Positions 48,728 through 62,418 of a stretch of 64,000 nt of DNA are shown here, piece by piece (within the stretch, counting starts at the first letter, position 1; every line of letters starts with the position of its first letter). Origin of the DNA: Anadara kagoshimensis (Eukaryota > Mollusca > Bivalvia > Arcoida > Arcidae); contig CM037857.1 of the NCBI GenBank assembly GCA_021292105.1, forward strand, positions 33,612,680 through 33,676,679, given 5' to 3'. A program made the translations under genes and the position numbers. Under the pieces are notes generated by a model that was not told where the DNA came from, ran no database searches, and worked only from the letters and a program-made list of their open reading frames with translations.

Positions 48728-50888
48728 CACGGTCCACTAATAACTGTCATTTGAAAAATACCATCGTATGTCAATTATAAAGATTCAAACCTAAATCAAG
48801 AAAGTTGGCGATAGCTAGCTAGAACTAGCCTCGGTCTTTTATATTGACAAACCAAATGTGCATCGTTCGATAAAAAACGAAACTGATCGTATTTTTGTCT
48901 TATCGAATTTTGTTTTTCGTCAAAAATTGAAAAAAAGCGCTGAAAAATTAATAAATAAGTAGTTTAAAATGTCAAATCTTGTAATTTTGGTCATCGGGAA
49001 GCCGCTTTTGTTCAAATTGCAACCATGTTTTGGGTCACGGCAAAAACTAACATCGAGCTTTAATACTGGTACGAAATATGTATTAGGATTGGTTACCAAT
49101 ATAGTCGTACAACTTTAAAAATTTTGTCACTGTTAAATTACAGATAAAATGAACGGCACATTTTAATTTTGGACATCCACATGCGTGTTTAAAAAGAAGA
49201 CGTTTTATCTTTGTATGGTAATAACCATTGTCTTGCCAGGCATTAGCCAATATTTAGATTTTACTTTCCGTCGTGGGCGTCGTCGGAATCGGCTTCGTCG
49301 GCGTGGACTGAAATTTTAATGTTTGTGTTAAAAGTCCACAAGTCTGTAAATAAAGCTGCTGGCCTGCTATACCAATGAAAGAATGAATTTTTTTTAAATC
49401 ATGCAATTCAATGATGGTTGCATTGGTAAAACAGCTGATTTAAAAAAAATATTTTGGGGTATAAACTAAATTTTATATTTTAATTACTTTAACACAATAT
49501 GCTGATTGACAACTGTTCTATAAAAGGTTCTGTTTTCTATTCTTATATGTGTCGTATCACGGACATATTGCAACCTGATGTTCGCCACTGACATTATCAA
49601 AGACATAACGGTACCTCTCGAAACTCGCTCCTGTGGGTAAATATAGCCGTGTGCGAGAGATTACTGTATTCACATTCAATACCGACAGAGAAATTTCTTC
49701 AGACTAGTTGGCATCTTTAATCATCGTATGGCTGCCTCTTCATGTTTTTTTTTTTTTTGTTTTTTTTTTTTTTTTTTTTTTTTGGACTTTAGTAGCAACA
49801 TCATGATTTGGCATGTCAAAACATTGCCGAAAGACCATGCGAAGGGTTCTTTTCGTGTGAAATTCGTGCATCCATTTTGCACTTCGCAAGGCTATCGTGA
49901 GTGCATTTTGTAAAATCGTGCCATCTGCGTTTTAACTTGTATCTTCTTCGGTACCATCGCGAATTTTCAACTCACGAAGACAATACGAATGAAACGAGAA
50001 TCTTGTTTGTCTTTCAAATCATATAGAAGCTTTAAAGATTGCAGCCAAAAGGCAATTTGTTCTTCCTCTTTTTCAGTGACACTGTACGGTGCAAGGGTTG
50101 TTCCCTTACCATTGCCCACTTTAGGCTGCTTTGATTTGGACTTCATTCGTAACGGGACAGCTGCCTCGTTTAAAAGAAACAAAATGGAATGAAAATATTT
50201 TATTATAATAAGCCAAACTAAAAGCTTATGATGTAATGTTGATTTTGCATTAATTTAGATAACATTGGCAATATTTTAGTCTTTGAGTGATCTTAAAGAT
50301 AAATATGTGCATTTAGATCTGTTTTGTACTATGACACACTCACGGGTGACTTCAATTGCTGACCTCGGAGTGCTAACATACCGTTGTACATTGTCTCGAC
50401 CACATTGCACTAGCAAAGGACAAGTGAAATAAGATTTATTTAAAAGAATGTGACGGATCTAGAATGCATCCCTTAAGATAGCTCAGGTTTGAACCATTTA
50501 AAACATGACGAACAGAATTATTGGCAATATGTAGCAAATCAATAACCCCTCTTGCAGATAAGTTATGAATATTAACCCTTATTATCCGAAGATTCAGGAC
50601 AAGGCTGAGTATGTGATGGCTAAGATGATTTAGAACCGTCTTGGGTCCTCTTTGGACTTCCGTCCGCTGGCTTTGAATCTTTAAATGTTTGTCAATATTA
50701 ATTGTCATTGTCTTCTTTATCTGTGTTGTCTGCTTTTATCTGACTAACTCTACCTCTGCACCTTCCTGGTTTCAGTGGCAGGACGCTGTGGCTAAAGTGA
50801 ACAACTGAATTTCCCCGGATTTAGGTGAATGGTTTATACCACCGGTTTGTCACGTGACACCACAGTGTTTAAGTTTGGATGCATCGTA
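48728..50888. other. Mostly non-coding; one weak coding-like fragment
   Basis: Contains a poly-T tract at about 49746-49783. A minus frame at 50182-49967 reads LRMKSKSKQPKVGNGKGTTL then APYSVTEKEEEQIAFWLQSL; the 'EKEEEQIAFWL' part resembles a helix-turn-helix region of pogo/jerky-type transposases, but too weakly to name. Frames at 50436-50708 match nothing. Confidence 0.3.
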
Positions 50889-51107
50889 CAATGGGGTTCG
50901 CCGCTGTACCACGTGATACCCTCTAACGTTTATGCGGAATACCTATTTCCAATGGAAATCGGAATGGAATCCAATGGAATCGCATGATATGACGTTTTCC
51001 CGCGGGAACGACGTCATTCCGGGAATCTATGACGTTGACGTTTTCCAAATCGTTCAGCACAAACGTTTAGAGGTATTGATCACGTGGTACAGCGGCGAAC
51101 CCCATTG
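50889..51107. mobile_element. MITE, 219 bp
   Basis: CAATGGGGTTCGCCGCTGTA (then CCACGTGAT) at the left and its complement at the right; TIR about 45 bp. The interior is relatively GC-rich with GACGTCATTCC and CCGCGGGAACG-like words. Confidence 0.85.
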
Positions 51108-51831
51108 ACGTGTCGCCGGCCACGCCCACAATGTTCCGACAAAGGCCGCCATCACAGTACCAAAGCAGCGTCACGGCAACTAATGACGTACTAGTGTCAG
51201 TGACGTCATTAAAAAGAACAATTCAGGCCGAGTTTTCATTCTTTTTACGTGTAATTCAAGCATGCCATGCCTTTTTCGGAACATTGTGGGGTGGTCAGCG
51301 ATCCGTCAATTAACACAACGTCCATAAAGTGGCCTTTGTGTAGACTTCGTGTGACCTGCGGGTAAACTTAATAATAAAAACTCATATTTTTGTGTGTGGT
51401 TCGGTTGCCATCGTGTGTGATTCGAGTAACTTCGTTATGCCTTCTGCGAGCATCGTATTTTCCTTCGGCTGCTAACTAGCTGTTGACCAAGTTCGGGGCT
51501 ATTTTCGCGCAAAATTCAGAATTCCGTTTTCGTATCTACGCTTCTATATTCTTCGTGAAAATGAACAGCGGAATATTTAAGAAATGAATATGCTGAAGAT
51601 ACTGTTTTGATAGTTGTCGATGACCCAAATAATCTAAATAAAGCATTACAATTGGTAGCCGTTTTCTCTGTCTGTCCCGATTTAATTTAAGCTAATTTCG
51701 ATAACGCACAAGCTGTTTGGATTGAGGTAAAACGGAGTTGTGTTGATAAACTTATAGCTGAAAAAAATAGAATGGAATGTAAATGAAAATGAAAATTTCA
51801 AACTTTTGCCTATAAAGTATAATTTGGGTGA
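51108..51831. other. Non-coding, CRE-like sites
   Basis: A perfect GTGACGTCATT at about 51200 and GACGTACTAG nearby sit in a locally CpG-richer stretch (51080-51320). It could be a promoter, but no downstream gene supports this. Confidence 0.25.
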
Positions 51832-51833
51832 TA

Positions 51834-52993
51834 TACGAGGGGAGGTCAAAAAGTTCATAGAACGGGGTATATATTGCCGCAACAAACCATACATTATATT
51901 ATTATTTTTGAATATAGTCCCCATTTACCCCAATGCACTTAGCCCACTTTTCTTTCAGACTGTCTATACCTTTGAAATAGAAGTCTTCGGTTTGGTCCTG
52001 AAACCATGCCTCTGTGGCAGCCTTAAGTCCATCATCATCAGGAAATCTGATTCCCCGTAAATGGGATTTCAAATTTCTAAATAGGAAATAATCACTGGGT
52101 GCAAAATCGGGACTGCAGGGTGGGTGATTAAGTTGTTCGTGAGGAAGCAATACCCCTCGGGTCAACTTTACCCTCCTTTTTAATTTAATAGCAGCTTTCA
52201 GTTGCTTCATTAGATCAGCATAGTAACCCCAAGTGATAGAGATTCCAGCGGGTTTATAATTGATTAACAGAACACCCTTAGAATCCCAGAAACACAGTGG
52301 TCATGACTTTGCCAGCTGATGTTTTGGTTTTGAATTTCTTTGGTGGGGGTGAGCCAGGGTGCTTCCATTGCATGGACTTTTTTGTTTCTGGGTCCCAATG
52401 ATGAATCCATGTTTCATCACCAGTTACTTAACGTAAATGGAAGCTCTCCGGGTTATTATTATAAATGCCAAGAAGCTCCCGACTTGACTAGAGTCTTTGG
52501 AAGCGATCCTGCACATTAAGGTTTCTGGGGACCCATCGTGCTGATACTTTTGACATCCCAAGATGCTCGTTGATAACCGTGTATACACTTCCATGTGAAA
52601 TGTCACACTCCCTAGCTTTGTCATCAATCCTTGATGAGGGTCTCCACAGACGTGACAATTTCCAACCTGACCGTGGGCCATCCTTCAGTGAGGTGCGCCC
52701 ACGTTTAAATTCAGCTGACCATTTTGCCACTGTGGAATAGGCAGGGCCACTGTCAACGTACACCTCGGCCATTCGCCGGCGAATTTCTTTGGCATTAGAT
52801 CCCTCTACTGTCCTAAACTCAATTTTCATCATTGCCTGATGGTCACCGACTTTGAATGCTTCTAAGAATTACACAACTATATTGTGACAAATAAACTTGA
52901 TATGTTTAAAATGGCGGAATGTTGTGATGTCTAAATAAGTAAAGAAAATGTTTGTTACGCTTGGCTGAATACGCTGTTCTATGAACTTTCTAC
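51834..52993 (-). mobile_element. Mariner transposon, inactive
   Basis: The outer TIR (TACGAGGGGAGGTCAAAAAG then TTCATAGAAC) is complete at 51834 after a TA. At the other end only the inner part (GTTCTATGAACTT, 52980-52993) matches, so the outer end is lost or diverged. On minus the N-terminal frame (52832-52488) has the paired helix-turn-helix region (EIRRRMAEVYVDSGPAYSTV, AKWSAEFKRGRTSLKDGPRS). Downstream come VTGDETWIHHWDPETKKSMQ with the first catalytic Asp, a WDSKG segment with the second, and the C-terminal HPPCSPDFAPSDYFLFRNLK. At least two frameshifts, in-frame stops and loss of the segment around the usual 'DNA..H' motif show it is dead. D-x-D and 'YSPDLAP'-type motifs place it in the mariner group proper. 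Confidence 0.92.
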
Positions 52994-54561
52994 TTCAGTT
53001 CTTTAAGACGATTCTGACATTCCGAAGTTTATCATTGCTAGAAAAAGTGGCATTACCTATTCTTGTACAGTTATATACTGTTCTTCCAGATCCTCCAGAC
53101 GACGTTAATATAGACGACACTGGCTATTACATAATCAGCGTTGTACAGCGTACAGGGGATATTGCAGCTTAAAGTGAGCCAAACAGCCAATGTAAACAAC
53201 GTTGGTGTAAGTTGAAAGCCGACTTATCTGTTCATTTTAACATGTGATGGTGTATTGATTTATCAATCGGACACATGTATAAATAATTCTATTAAAATAG
53301 TTAAATGCATCTGAAACAAAATGATTAAGGGCAAGTGTTCACTTGTGATTTTGACGTCGCTGGATGTTTCTTTCCAATATTTCAATTTTCACCATATAAT
53401 TAAAAATTCTGAAGCGTACAATTCCTCTAGAATGTTCAGAGCTCCAAAGATTTGAGCTAAATGTATTGCGATATAAAGGAGAAGGAGACGTTGGAAGATC
53501 ACACGCGGTGTACTGAGAGTTGCAAAAAGGTGTACTTGGTATTGACAATAAACCAGCAAATAGGTGTACCGGGAATTGAGAAATCAGAAATGTTGTCACC
53601 TGTGAGATTTTCATGTTTTACTGAATGTGTATAGACATTTATATTTTTCTTCTTTTGCAATGACAAGCAAAACAATTAATTATCTAGTGAAAATCTTCAA
53701 CTTCTGTAATTATTAATCAAGGATTAGACGAGATGAGGATGAAACGTTTACATAGACCATATCTTAAACAAATATCATATGTATAACTTTAATTTTTTTC
53801 CCGATATGTGTAGACGGAGGGAGATAAAATCATAACAAAGATCCATTTGTAATGTCAAAATATAATCCATTCTTAAAATTGTTAAAGTTTAATAGTACCA
53901 TAGTCGGGCTCACTGCAACTAGTGAATGTAATTTTGTAATTAATCCAGACTTTGTAGTTTGGAAAGGAGCAGGAAAATGATAGCAATTTGAGATATCTTC
54001 TTAATATTTAATTAATGCAATTAGATTGAATCGACTAGCCAAAAGACAGCTAAATATTAAATGTCAAGATAAGGCAGTCGAAAGGGGGTATCCGGTGTAA
54101 AACAGTTCCACAAAAGTTACGAGAGTAAAATCAAACGTCTTCGAACTGATTTATGAATAAGAAGTTTTATCTATTTCACGCATTTTTTCTCTTACATTTA
54201 CAACCGCAAAAATAAACAATGTCAGTGTCTATAACGAGAAGAGTTGGTTTGGACATGTTGCTTTGGATATTATTGAATACATTTGTGCGCCATTTACATC
54301 AAATATTTGGCATTAGAAGTGGAGACATTTTATTCTAAGACTATGAAGCCATGCCCATTTGCAGTAGTTTAAACATTCGAATAATTGTAGAATAACCTAT
54401 TTGTATGTTAGGTGCCTTTTTCTATTGTCTTAAGAACCCAATCACTTCAATGATTAAAAATCCAATAAATTGGGCTCGTCCATATACAGGCATTTTGCCT
54501 TTTAAAAACATAATTTTGTTATCAAAGTATATTTTAGAACGCATCTAATTATAGATCGATT
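52994..54561. other. Non-coding DNA
   Basis: No supported gene. A frame at 52981-53172 ends in DPPDDVNIDDTGYYIISVV; 'DDTGYY' is Ig-like but isolated, so I do not call an exon. Confidence 0.3.
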
Positions 54562-54628
54562 TAAAATTGCTTCCCTTCCGAAACACCCGGTCTCACTTTC
54601 CTGGTGAAAGTTCACGTGTTTAACTTAA

Positions 54629-54670
<42 letters not shown>
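54562..54670 (+). mobile_element. Penelope-like 3' tail ending in (TG)n
   Basis: CCCTTCCGAAACACCCGGTC, then TTCACGTGTTTAACTTAATT, broken off by a TG microsatellite (54637-54670) where the tail normally continues. Confidence 0.65.
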
Positions 54671-54674
<4 letters not shown>

Positions 54675-55328
54675 AAAGGTACAGTAAATATGTTTTACTC
54701 ACTTCTAAATAAGGAATTTCCAATTGAGGCATCTGCATGTTCAGATGATGATCTAATTGCTGCTACTGCTGTTATTGAGGATGTAAATAATATCACTGAA
54801 GAAAACATGTCTGTTGAATCTTAGAATGGTGGATATGCCCCTTGTGAACCATGTAGTCCTGGTAAAAATCACGGTAAGGTCTCCAAAGTTAACAGGACAG
54901 GAAATGGAGGGCATCATAGAGGGTTCCAAAAGTAAAGAGACAAAAAAAAGATGACAAACTATGGTGTGAATGTTTTTACAGGTGTGTTTTCCTTGTTTAT
55001 GTATTAAAATCTCTAATTCATAAAGTTGTGTTTCAACCAAGTATTAGTTTGTTAATTTAAATCTACTTTTGATTTTCTTTAAATATTATAAATTTAGCAA
55101 TTATTCAAATGTATTTCTGAAATTTCTAAAAGCCACTGAATGTTTTCTATTTAAAGACATTTACTGAATCTGTTAAAAAGAAAAAAATTACTTGATTACA
55201 TATAGAAATTAAAATTCAATAAAAATAACTAGGCCTATATTGTAAATAAAAACTTAACATTAAATAAACATGTTTAATAATAATAATAATAACGAGTACT
55301 AATGTAATGATGGATGCATCATTACAAT
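54671..55328. other. Non-coding or weakly coding-like DNA left of the repeat array
   Basis: A short frame to 54824 reads ASACSDDDLIAATAVIEDVN and is followed by a GTAAGG donor-like site near 54893. It could be an exon fragment, but nothing identifies it. Confidence 0.25.
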
Positions 55329-58300
55329 AAGGCGCCCAAACGAATAAAATCAAACCCTGTATTCAAAACACATATTAGAACTTGTACTTTTGTTGCTTTT
55401 TTCCATTTCCATGGCAACGGCTGAAAATTTTAAACCTTTAAATAAGCTCTACACACAATAGAAAAACTGTTGAGAAATTTTAAACTTGTAATATTTTTTT
55501 CATTTTAAGATTTAATTTTATATAGAGAAGTAGTACATGAATCCAATTGGTTGAAATTCAAACAATAGGCAAAGTTGATTGACATCACCTATACTCAATA
55601 TCACAAACCATTGTTTTGATGAGCTAATGATGTGTTGATTTTAAATTAATTCAGGCATTTACCCATATAATGTCATACTGATAACTAAATGCAGCTACTC
55701 TATCGAATTGAATAATAAATCATGCCCCAGGGACAAATGACCATGAGTGTTGCTTATAAAAAGATTTAGCTTAAAAGCTTTTAGACATGGATCAGTAATT
55801 ACTTAAGTATCCTTGACAATGAAAATTCATGCTTATTGTTTTAATTCTTAAACAAAATGATAGCAACCAGCCCATGAAGAAAACTGTAGTTTGAGGATGG
55901 GGATCTCAAAGTTAGTACCTAGACCTACCTGTCCCAAACCTCCTATTGGAATGTCCATATGGGTTTACTTTAGTATCAATCTATTCAACTTTTCATAAAG
56001 AATAAGAAAATATATATGTTAGGGGTGGGGATCTCAACTGATCAAAAGTTAGTACCCAGCCCCGCCTGTCCCTGCCCTCTTCTAGAAAACGCCATGGGCA
56101 TTTCTTCAGTATCACTCTATTCAACTTTTAAAACAGAACCGAAAAATATATAGTTTCAGGGTGGGATATCAACCATTTAAAAGTTAGAACCAAGCCCCGC
56201 CCGTCCCCACCCTCCATCAGGAATGACCCCATGGGATTTTCTTTAGCATCACTCTATTCCACTTTTTATGTAGAACCAGAAAATATATAGTTTATGGGTG
56301 GGGATCTCGACCGTTTAAAAGTTAGCACACTGCCCCGCCCATCCCCACCCCTCCCTGATACCGCAGGGAAAATCTACTGATATAGACATGTGCATCTTGA
56401 GATACTGATCATGAATATATATGGTTTTATAGTACAAAATAAAGTATAGTTGGCAAAATTGATCATTATTGTTTTTAAGACCCCGCCCTCCTGCCCCTCC
56501 CCTAATGACCCCATGGGCATTTTACCTCGGCCTTCAGGGAAGGAGATGGGGATCAACCTTCATGTGAAGTTTGGTTAAGATTGGACCAACGGTCTTCGAG
56601 AAATTGGTTGGACAAGTTCATGGCCGGAAGAAGAAGAAGAGGAAGAATAATAACAATAATAATAATAATAATAATAATAACGAGTACTAATGTAATGATG
56701 GATGCATCATTACAATAAGGCGCCCAAACGAATAAGAATCAAGAATTTTAAACTTGTAATATTGAGATTTAATTTTATATATAGAAGTAGTACATGAATC
56801 CAATTGGTTGAAATTCAAACAATAGGCAAAGTTGAGTGACATCACCTATACCCAATATCACGACCCGTTGTTTTGATGAGCTAATGATGTTATGATTTTA
56901 AATTAATCCAAGCATTTACCCATGTAATGTCATATTGGCAACTAAATGCAGCTACTCTATCGAATTGAATAAATCATGCCCCAGGGATAAATGACCATTA
57001 GTGTTGCTTAAAAAACAGATTTAGCTTGAGAGCTTTTGGACATGGATCAGTGATAAACAATGAAAATTCATGCTTATTGTTTTAGTTCTTAAACAAAATG
57101 ATAGCAACCATCCCATGAAGAAAACTGTAGTTTTAGGTGGGGATCTCAAAGTTAGTACCTAGACCTACCTGTCCCCACCCTCCTATTGAATGACCATATG
57201 GGTTTACTTAAGTATCAATCTATTCAACTTTTCATAAAGAATAAGAAAATATATATGTTAGTGGTGGGGATGTCAACTGATCAAAAGTTAGTACCCAGCC
57301 CCGCCTATCCCCACCCTCCTCTGGAATAACGTCATTTGTATTTCTGCAGTATCATTCTATTCAACTTTAAAAGCCAAACCGGAAAATATATAGTTTCAGG
57401 ATGGGGATATCAACCATTTAAAAGTTAGTACCAAGCCCCGCCGATCCCCACTCTCCATCAAGAATGACCCCATGGGACTTTCTTTAGTATCACTCTATTC
57501 AACTTTTCATGTAGAACCAGAAAATATATAGTTTATGGGTGGAGATCTTAAACGTTTAAAAGTAAGCACACTGCCCCACCCATCCCCACCCTCCCTGATA
57601 CCCCCGGGAAAATCTTGCGATACAGACTTGTACATCTCGCAACACTGATCATGAATATATATGGTTTTATAGTACAAAATATAGTATAAATAGCAAAATT
57701 GAGCATTATTGTTTTTAAGACCCCGCCCTCCTGCCCCTCCCCTAATGACCCCATGGGCATTTTACCTCGGCCTCTGGGGAAGGAGATGGGATCAATCTTC
57801 ATGTGAAGTTTGGTTAAGATTGGACCAACGGTCTTCGAGAAATTGGTTGGACAAGTTTATGGCCGGAAGAAGAAGAAGAAGAGGGAGAATAATAAAAATA
57901 ACGAGTACTAATGTAATGATGGATGCATCATTACAAATAAGGCGCCCAAACGAATAAAATCAAACCCTGTATTCAGAACACATATTAGGACTTGTGCTTT
58001 AGTTGCTTTTTTCCATTTCCATGGCAACCGCTGAAAATTTTACAATAAAAAAACTGTTGAGAAATTTTAAACTTGTAATATTATTCTTTTCATTTTAAAA
58101 TTTAATTTTATATAGAGAAGTAGTACATGAATCCAATTGGTTGAAATTCAAACAATAGGCAAAGTTGATTGACATCACCTATACCCAATATCACAAACCA
58201 TTGTTTTGATGAGCTAATGATGTGTTGATTTTAAATTAATCCAAGCATGTAATGTCATATTGATAACTAAATGCAGTTACTCTATCGAATTGAATAATAA

Positions 58301-61300
58301 ATCATGTCCCAGGGATAACTGACCATTAGTATTGCTTATAAAAAGATTTTGCTTGAGAGCTTTTAGACATGGATCAGTGATTACTTAAGTATCCTTGACA
58401 ATGAAAATTCATGCTTATTGTTTTAATTCTTAAACAAAATGATAGCAACCAGCCCATGAAGAAAACTGTAGTTTGAGGGTGGGGATCTCAAAGTTAGTAC
58501 CTAGACCTACCTGTCTCCATCCTCCTATAGGAATGCCCATATGGGTTTACTTTAGTATCAATCTATTCAACTTTTCATAAAGAATAAGAAAATATATATG
58601 TTAGGGGTGGAGATCAACGGATCAAAAGTTAGTACCCAGCCCCGCCTGTCCCTGCCGTCTCTGGAAAACGCCATGGGCATTTCTTCAGTATTACTCTATT
58701 TAACTTTTAAAACAGAACCGGAAAATGTATAGTTTCAGGGTGGGATATCAACCATTTAAAAGTTAGTACAAAGCCCCGCCCGTCCCCACCCTCCATCAGG
58801 AATGACCCCATGGGATTTTCTTTAGTATCACTCTATTCCACTTTTTATGTAGAACCAGAAAATATATAGTTTATGGGTGGGGATCTCAACCGTTTAAAAG
58901 TTAGCACACTGCCCCACCCATCCCCACCCCTCCCTGATACCGCAGGGAAAATCTACTGATACAGACTTGTGCATCTTGAGACACTGATCATGAATATATA
59001 TGGTTTTATAGTACAAAATAAAGTATAAATAGCAAAATTGATCATTATTGTTTTTAAGACCCCGCCCTCCTGCCCCTCCCCTAATGACCCCATGGGCATT
59101 TTACCTCGGCCTCTGGGGAAGGAGATGGGGATCAACCTTCATGTGGAGTTTGGTTAAGATTGGACCAACGGTCTTCGAGAAATTGGTTGGACAAGTTCAT
59201 GGCCGGAAGAAGAAGAAGAAGAAGAGGAATAATAATAATAATAATAATAATAAGAAACGGTGCAAAAACAATAAGTCGCCAAACTTTGTTTGGGCGCCTT
59301 AATAATAATAATAACGAGTACTAATGTAATGATGGATGCATCATTACAAATAAGGCGCCCAAACGAATAAAAGTCAAACCCTGTATACAGAACTCATGTT
59401 GGGAGGACTTTTGTTGCTTTTTCTATGACCATGACAACGACCGCCATTTTGAAAATTTTAAATCTTTAAATAAGATCTACATACAATAGAAAAACTGCAT
59501 AGAAACCCAATGAATTTTGCCGTTATTAAAAATGATGTCTTAAAATAATTTACAAAATGTATCACTTATTCATTTACATGGTATTACATTATTGTAAACA
59601 TGTATTTTGTTAACCCTTTTTAATAAAATACCAGGTTTCCAAACTACATTTTTAATCCCTGCATGCATTATTAGAAATTTAAAACTTTATAATTTTACAA
59701 TAATTTTATATATGTATTCATTGGTCAATTACAAATATTCAAATGTGGTTAATACTATGAAGGTGGAGCAAATTACTTGAGTGATAGATGATAGCCTGAA
59801 ATTCAAACAATAGGCAAAGTTGATTGACATCACTATACCCAATATCACAACCTGTTGTTTTGATGAGCTAATGATGTGTTGATTTTAAATTAATCCAAGC
59901 ATGTAATGTCATATTGATAACTAAATGCAGTTACTCTATCGAATTGAATAATAAATCATGCCCAGGGATAACTGACCATTAGTGTTGCTTATAAAAAAGA
60001 TTTAGTTGAGAGCTTTTGGACATGGATCAGTGATTACTTAAGTATCCTTGACAATGAAAATTCATGCTTATTGTTTAATTCTTAAACAAAATGATAGCAA
60101 CCATCCCATGAAGAAAACTATAGTTTGAGATGGGGATCGCAAAGTTAGTACCTAGACCTACCTGTCCCACCCTCCTATTGGAATGACAATATGGGTTTAC
60201 TTTAGTATCAGTCTATTCAACTTTTCATAAAGAATAAGAAAATATATATGTTAGGGGTGGGGATCTCAACTGTTCAAAAGTTAGTACCCAGCCCCGCCTG
60301 TCCCCCCTCCTCTGGAATAACGTCATTGGTATTTCTGCAGTATCACTCTATTCAACTTTAAACAGAACCGGAAAATATATAGTTTCAGGGTGGGGATATC
60401 AACCATTTAAAAGTTAGTACCAAGCCCCGCCCGTCCCCACCCTCCATCAGGAATGACCCATGGGATTTTTTTAGTATCACTCTATTCAACTTTTCATGTA
60501 GAACCAGAAAATATATAGTTTATGGGTGGGGATCTCAACCGTTTAAAAGTTAGCACACTGCCCCGCCATCCCCCCCTCCCTGATACCCAGGGAAAATCTT
60601 GTGATACAGACTTGTGCATCTTGAGACACTGATCATGAATATATATGGTTTTATAGTACAAAATAAAGTATAATGGCAAAATTGATCATTATGTTTTTAA
60701 GACCCCGCCCTCCTGCCCTCCCCTAATGACCCCATGGGCATTTACTCGGCCTCTGGGAAGGAGATGGCGATCAACCTTCATGTGAAGTTTGGTTAAGATT
60801 GGACCAACGGTCTTTGAGAAATTGGTTGGACAAGTTCATGGCCGGAAGAAAAGAAGAAGAGGAAGAAGAATAATAATAACGAGTACTAATGTAATGATGG
60901 ATGCATCATTACAAATAAGGCGCCCAAACGAATAAAAATCAAACCCTGTATTCAGAACACATATTAGGACTTGTACTTTTGTTGCTTTTTTCCATTTCCA
61001 TGGCAACGGCTGAAATTTTAAACTTTAAATAAGTTCTACATACAATAGAAAAACTGTTGAGAAATTTTAAACTTGTAATATTCTTTTCATTTTAAGATTT
61101 AATTTTATATAGAGAAGTAGTACATGAATCCAATTGGTTGAAATTCAAACAATAGGCAAAGTTGATTGACATCACCTATACCCAATATCACAAACCATTG
61201 TTTTGATGAGCTAATGATGTGTTATTTTAAATTAATCCAAGCATTTACCCATATAATGTCATATGATAACTAAATGCAGCTACTCTATCGAATTAATAAT

Positions 61301-62418
61301 AAATCATGCCCCAGGGATAACTGACCATTAGTGTTGCTTATAAAAAGATTTAGCTTGAGAGCTTTTAGACATGGATCAGTGATTACTTAAGTATCCTTGA
61401 CAATGAAAATTCATGCTTATTGTTTTAATTCTTAAACAAAATGATAGCAACCAGCCCATGAAGAAAACTGTAGTTTGAGGGTGGGGATCTCAAAGTTAGT
61501 ACCTAGACCTACCTGTCTCCACCCTCCTATTGGAATGCCCATATGGCTTTACTTTAGTATCAATCTATTCAACTTTTTATAAAGAATAAGAAAATATATA
61601 TGTTAGGGGTGGGGATCTCAACTGATCAAAAGTTAGTACCCAGCCCCGCCTGTCCCTGCCCTCCTCTGGAAAATGCCATGGGCATTTCTTCAATATCACT
61701 CTATTCAACTTTTACAACAGAACCGGAAAATATATAGTTTTAGGGTGGGATATCAACCATTTAAAAGTTAGAACCAAGCCCCGCCCGTCCCAACCCTCCA
61801 TCAGGAATGACCCCATGGGATTTTCTTTAGCATCACTCTATTCAACTTTTCATGTAGAACCAGAAAATATATAGTTTATGGGTGGGGATCTCAATTGTTT
61901 AAAAGTTAGCACACTGCCTGGCCCATCCCCACCCCTCCATGATACCGCAGGGAAAATCTACTGATGCGGACTTGTGCATCTTGAGATACTGATCATGAAT
62001 ATATATGGTTTTATAGTACAAAATAAAGTATAGATGGTAAAATTGATCATTATTGTTTTTAAGACCCCGCCCTCCTGCCCCTCCCCTAATGACCCCATGG
62101 GCATTTTGGCAAGGCCTCTGGGGAAGGTGATGGGGATCAACCTTCATGTGAAGTTTGGTTAAGATTGGACCAATGGTCTTCGAGAAATTGGTTGGACAAG
62201 TTCATGGCCGGAAGAAGAAGAAGAGGAATAATAATAATAATAATAATAATAAGAAGAAGAAGAAACGGCGCAAAAACAATAAGTCGCCAAACTTTGTTTG
62301 GGCGCCTTAATAAGAAGAAACGGTGCAAAAACAATAAGTCGCCAAACTTTGTTTGGGCGCCTTAATAAGAAGAAACGGTGCAAAAACAATAAGTCGCCAA
62401 ACTTTGTTTGGGCGCCTT
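55329..62418. repeat. Higher-order tandem array: five units of 1.2-1.6 kb
   Basis: Units start with AAGGCGCCCAAAC at 55329, 56717, 57939, 59352 and 60917. Each has a ~550-bp AT-rich part with 'cattgttttgatgagctaatg', then about five subrepeats of ~130 bp, each with a GGGTGGGGATCTCAAC...AAAAGTTAG...CCCCGCC...CCCCACCCTCC pattern, then 'ggttaagattggaccaacgg', a GAAGAAGAAGAGGAATAATAA tract of variable length, and an ACGAGTACTAATGTAATGAT palindrome block (TAATGATGGATGCATCATTA). Units 3 and 5 also keep a GTTTGGGCGCCTT end, inverted to the start, so the ancestor was a TIR element. No transposase. Minus frames of 60-84 codons recur in each unit because the units are copies, not because they are genes. 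Confidence 0.9.

Noticed and set aside
49967-50182. Helix-turn-helix transposase gene
   Set aside because: Only a short EKEEEQIAFWL-like similarity; no second domain, so kept as a weak note.
56374-62147. Conserved 60-84 residue proteins on minus
   Set aside because: Same sequence recurs because the array units are copies; no start context or coding signature, and frames shift among units.
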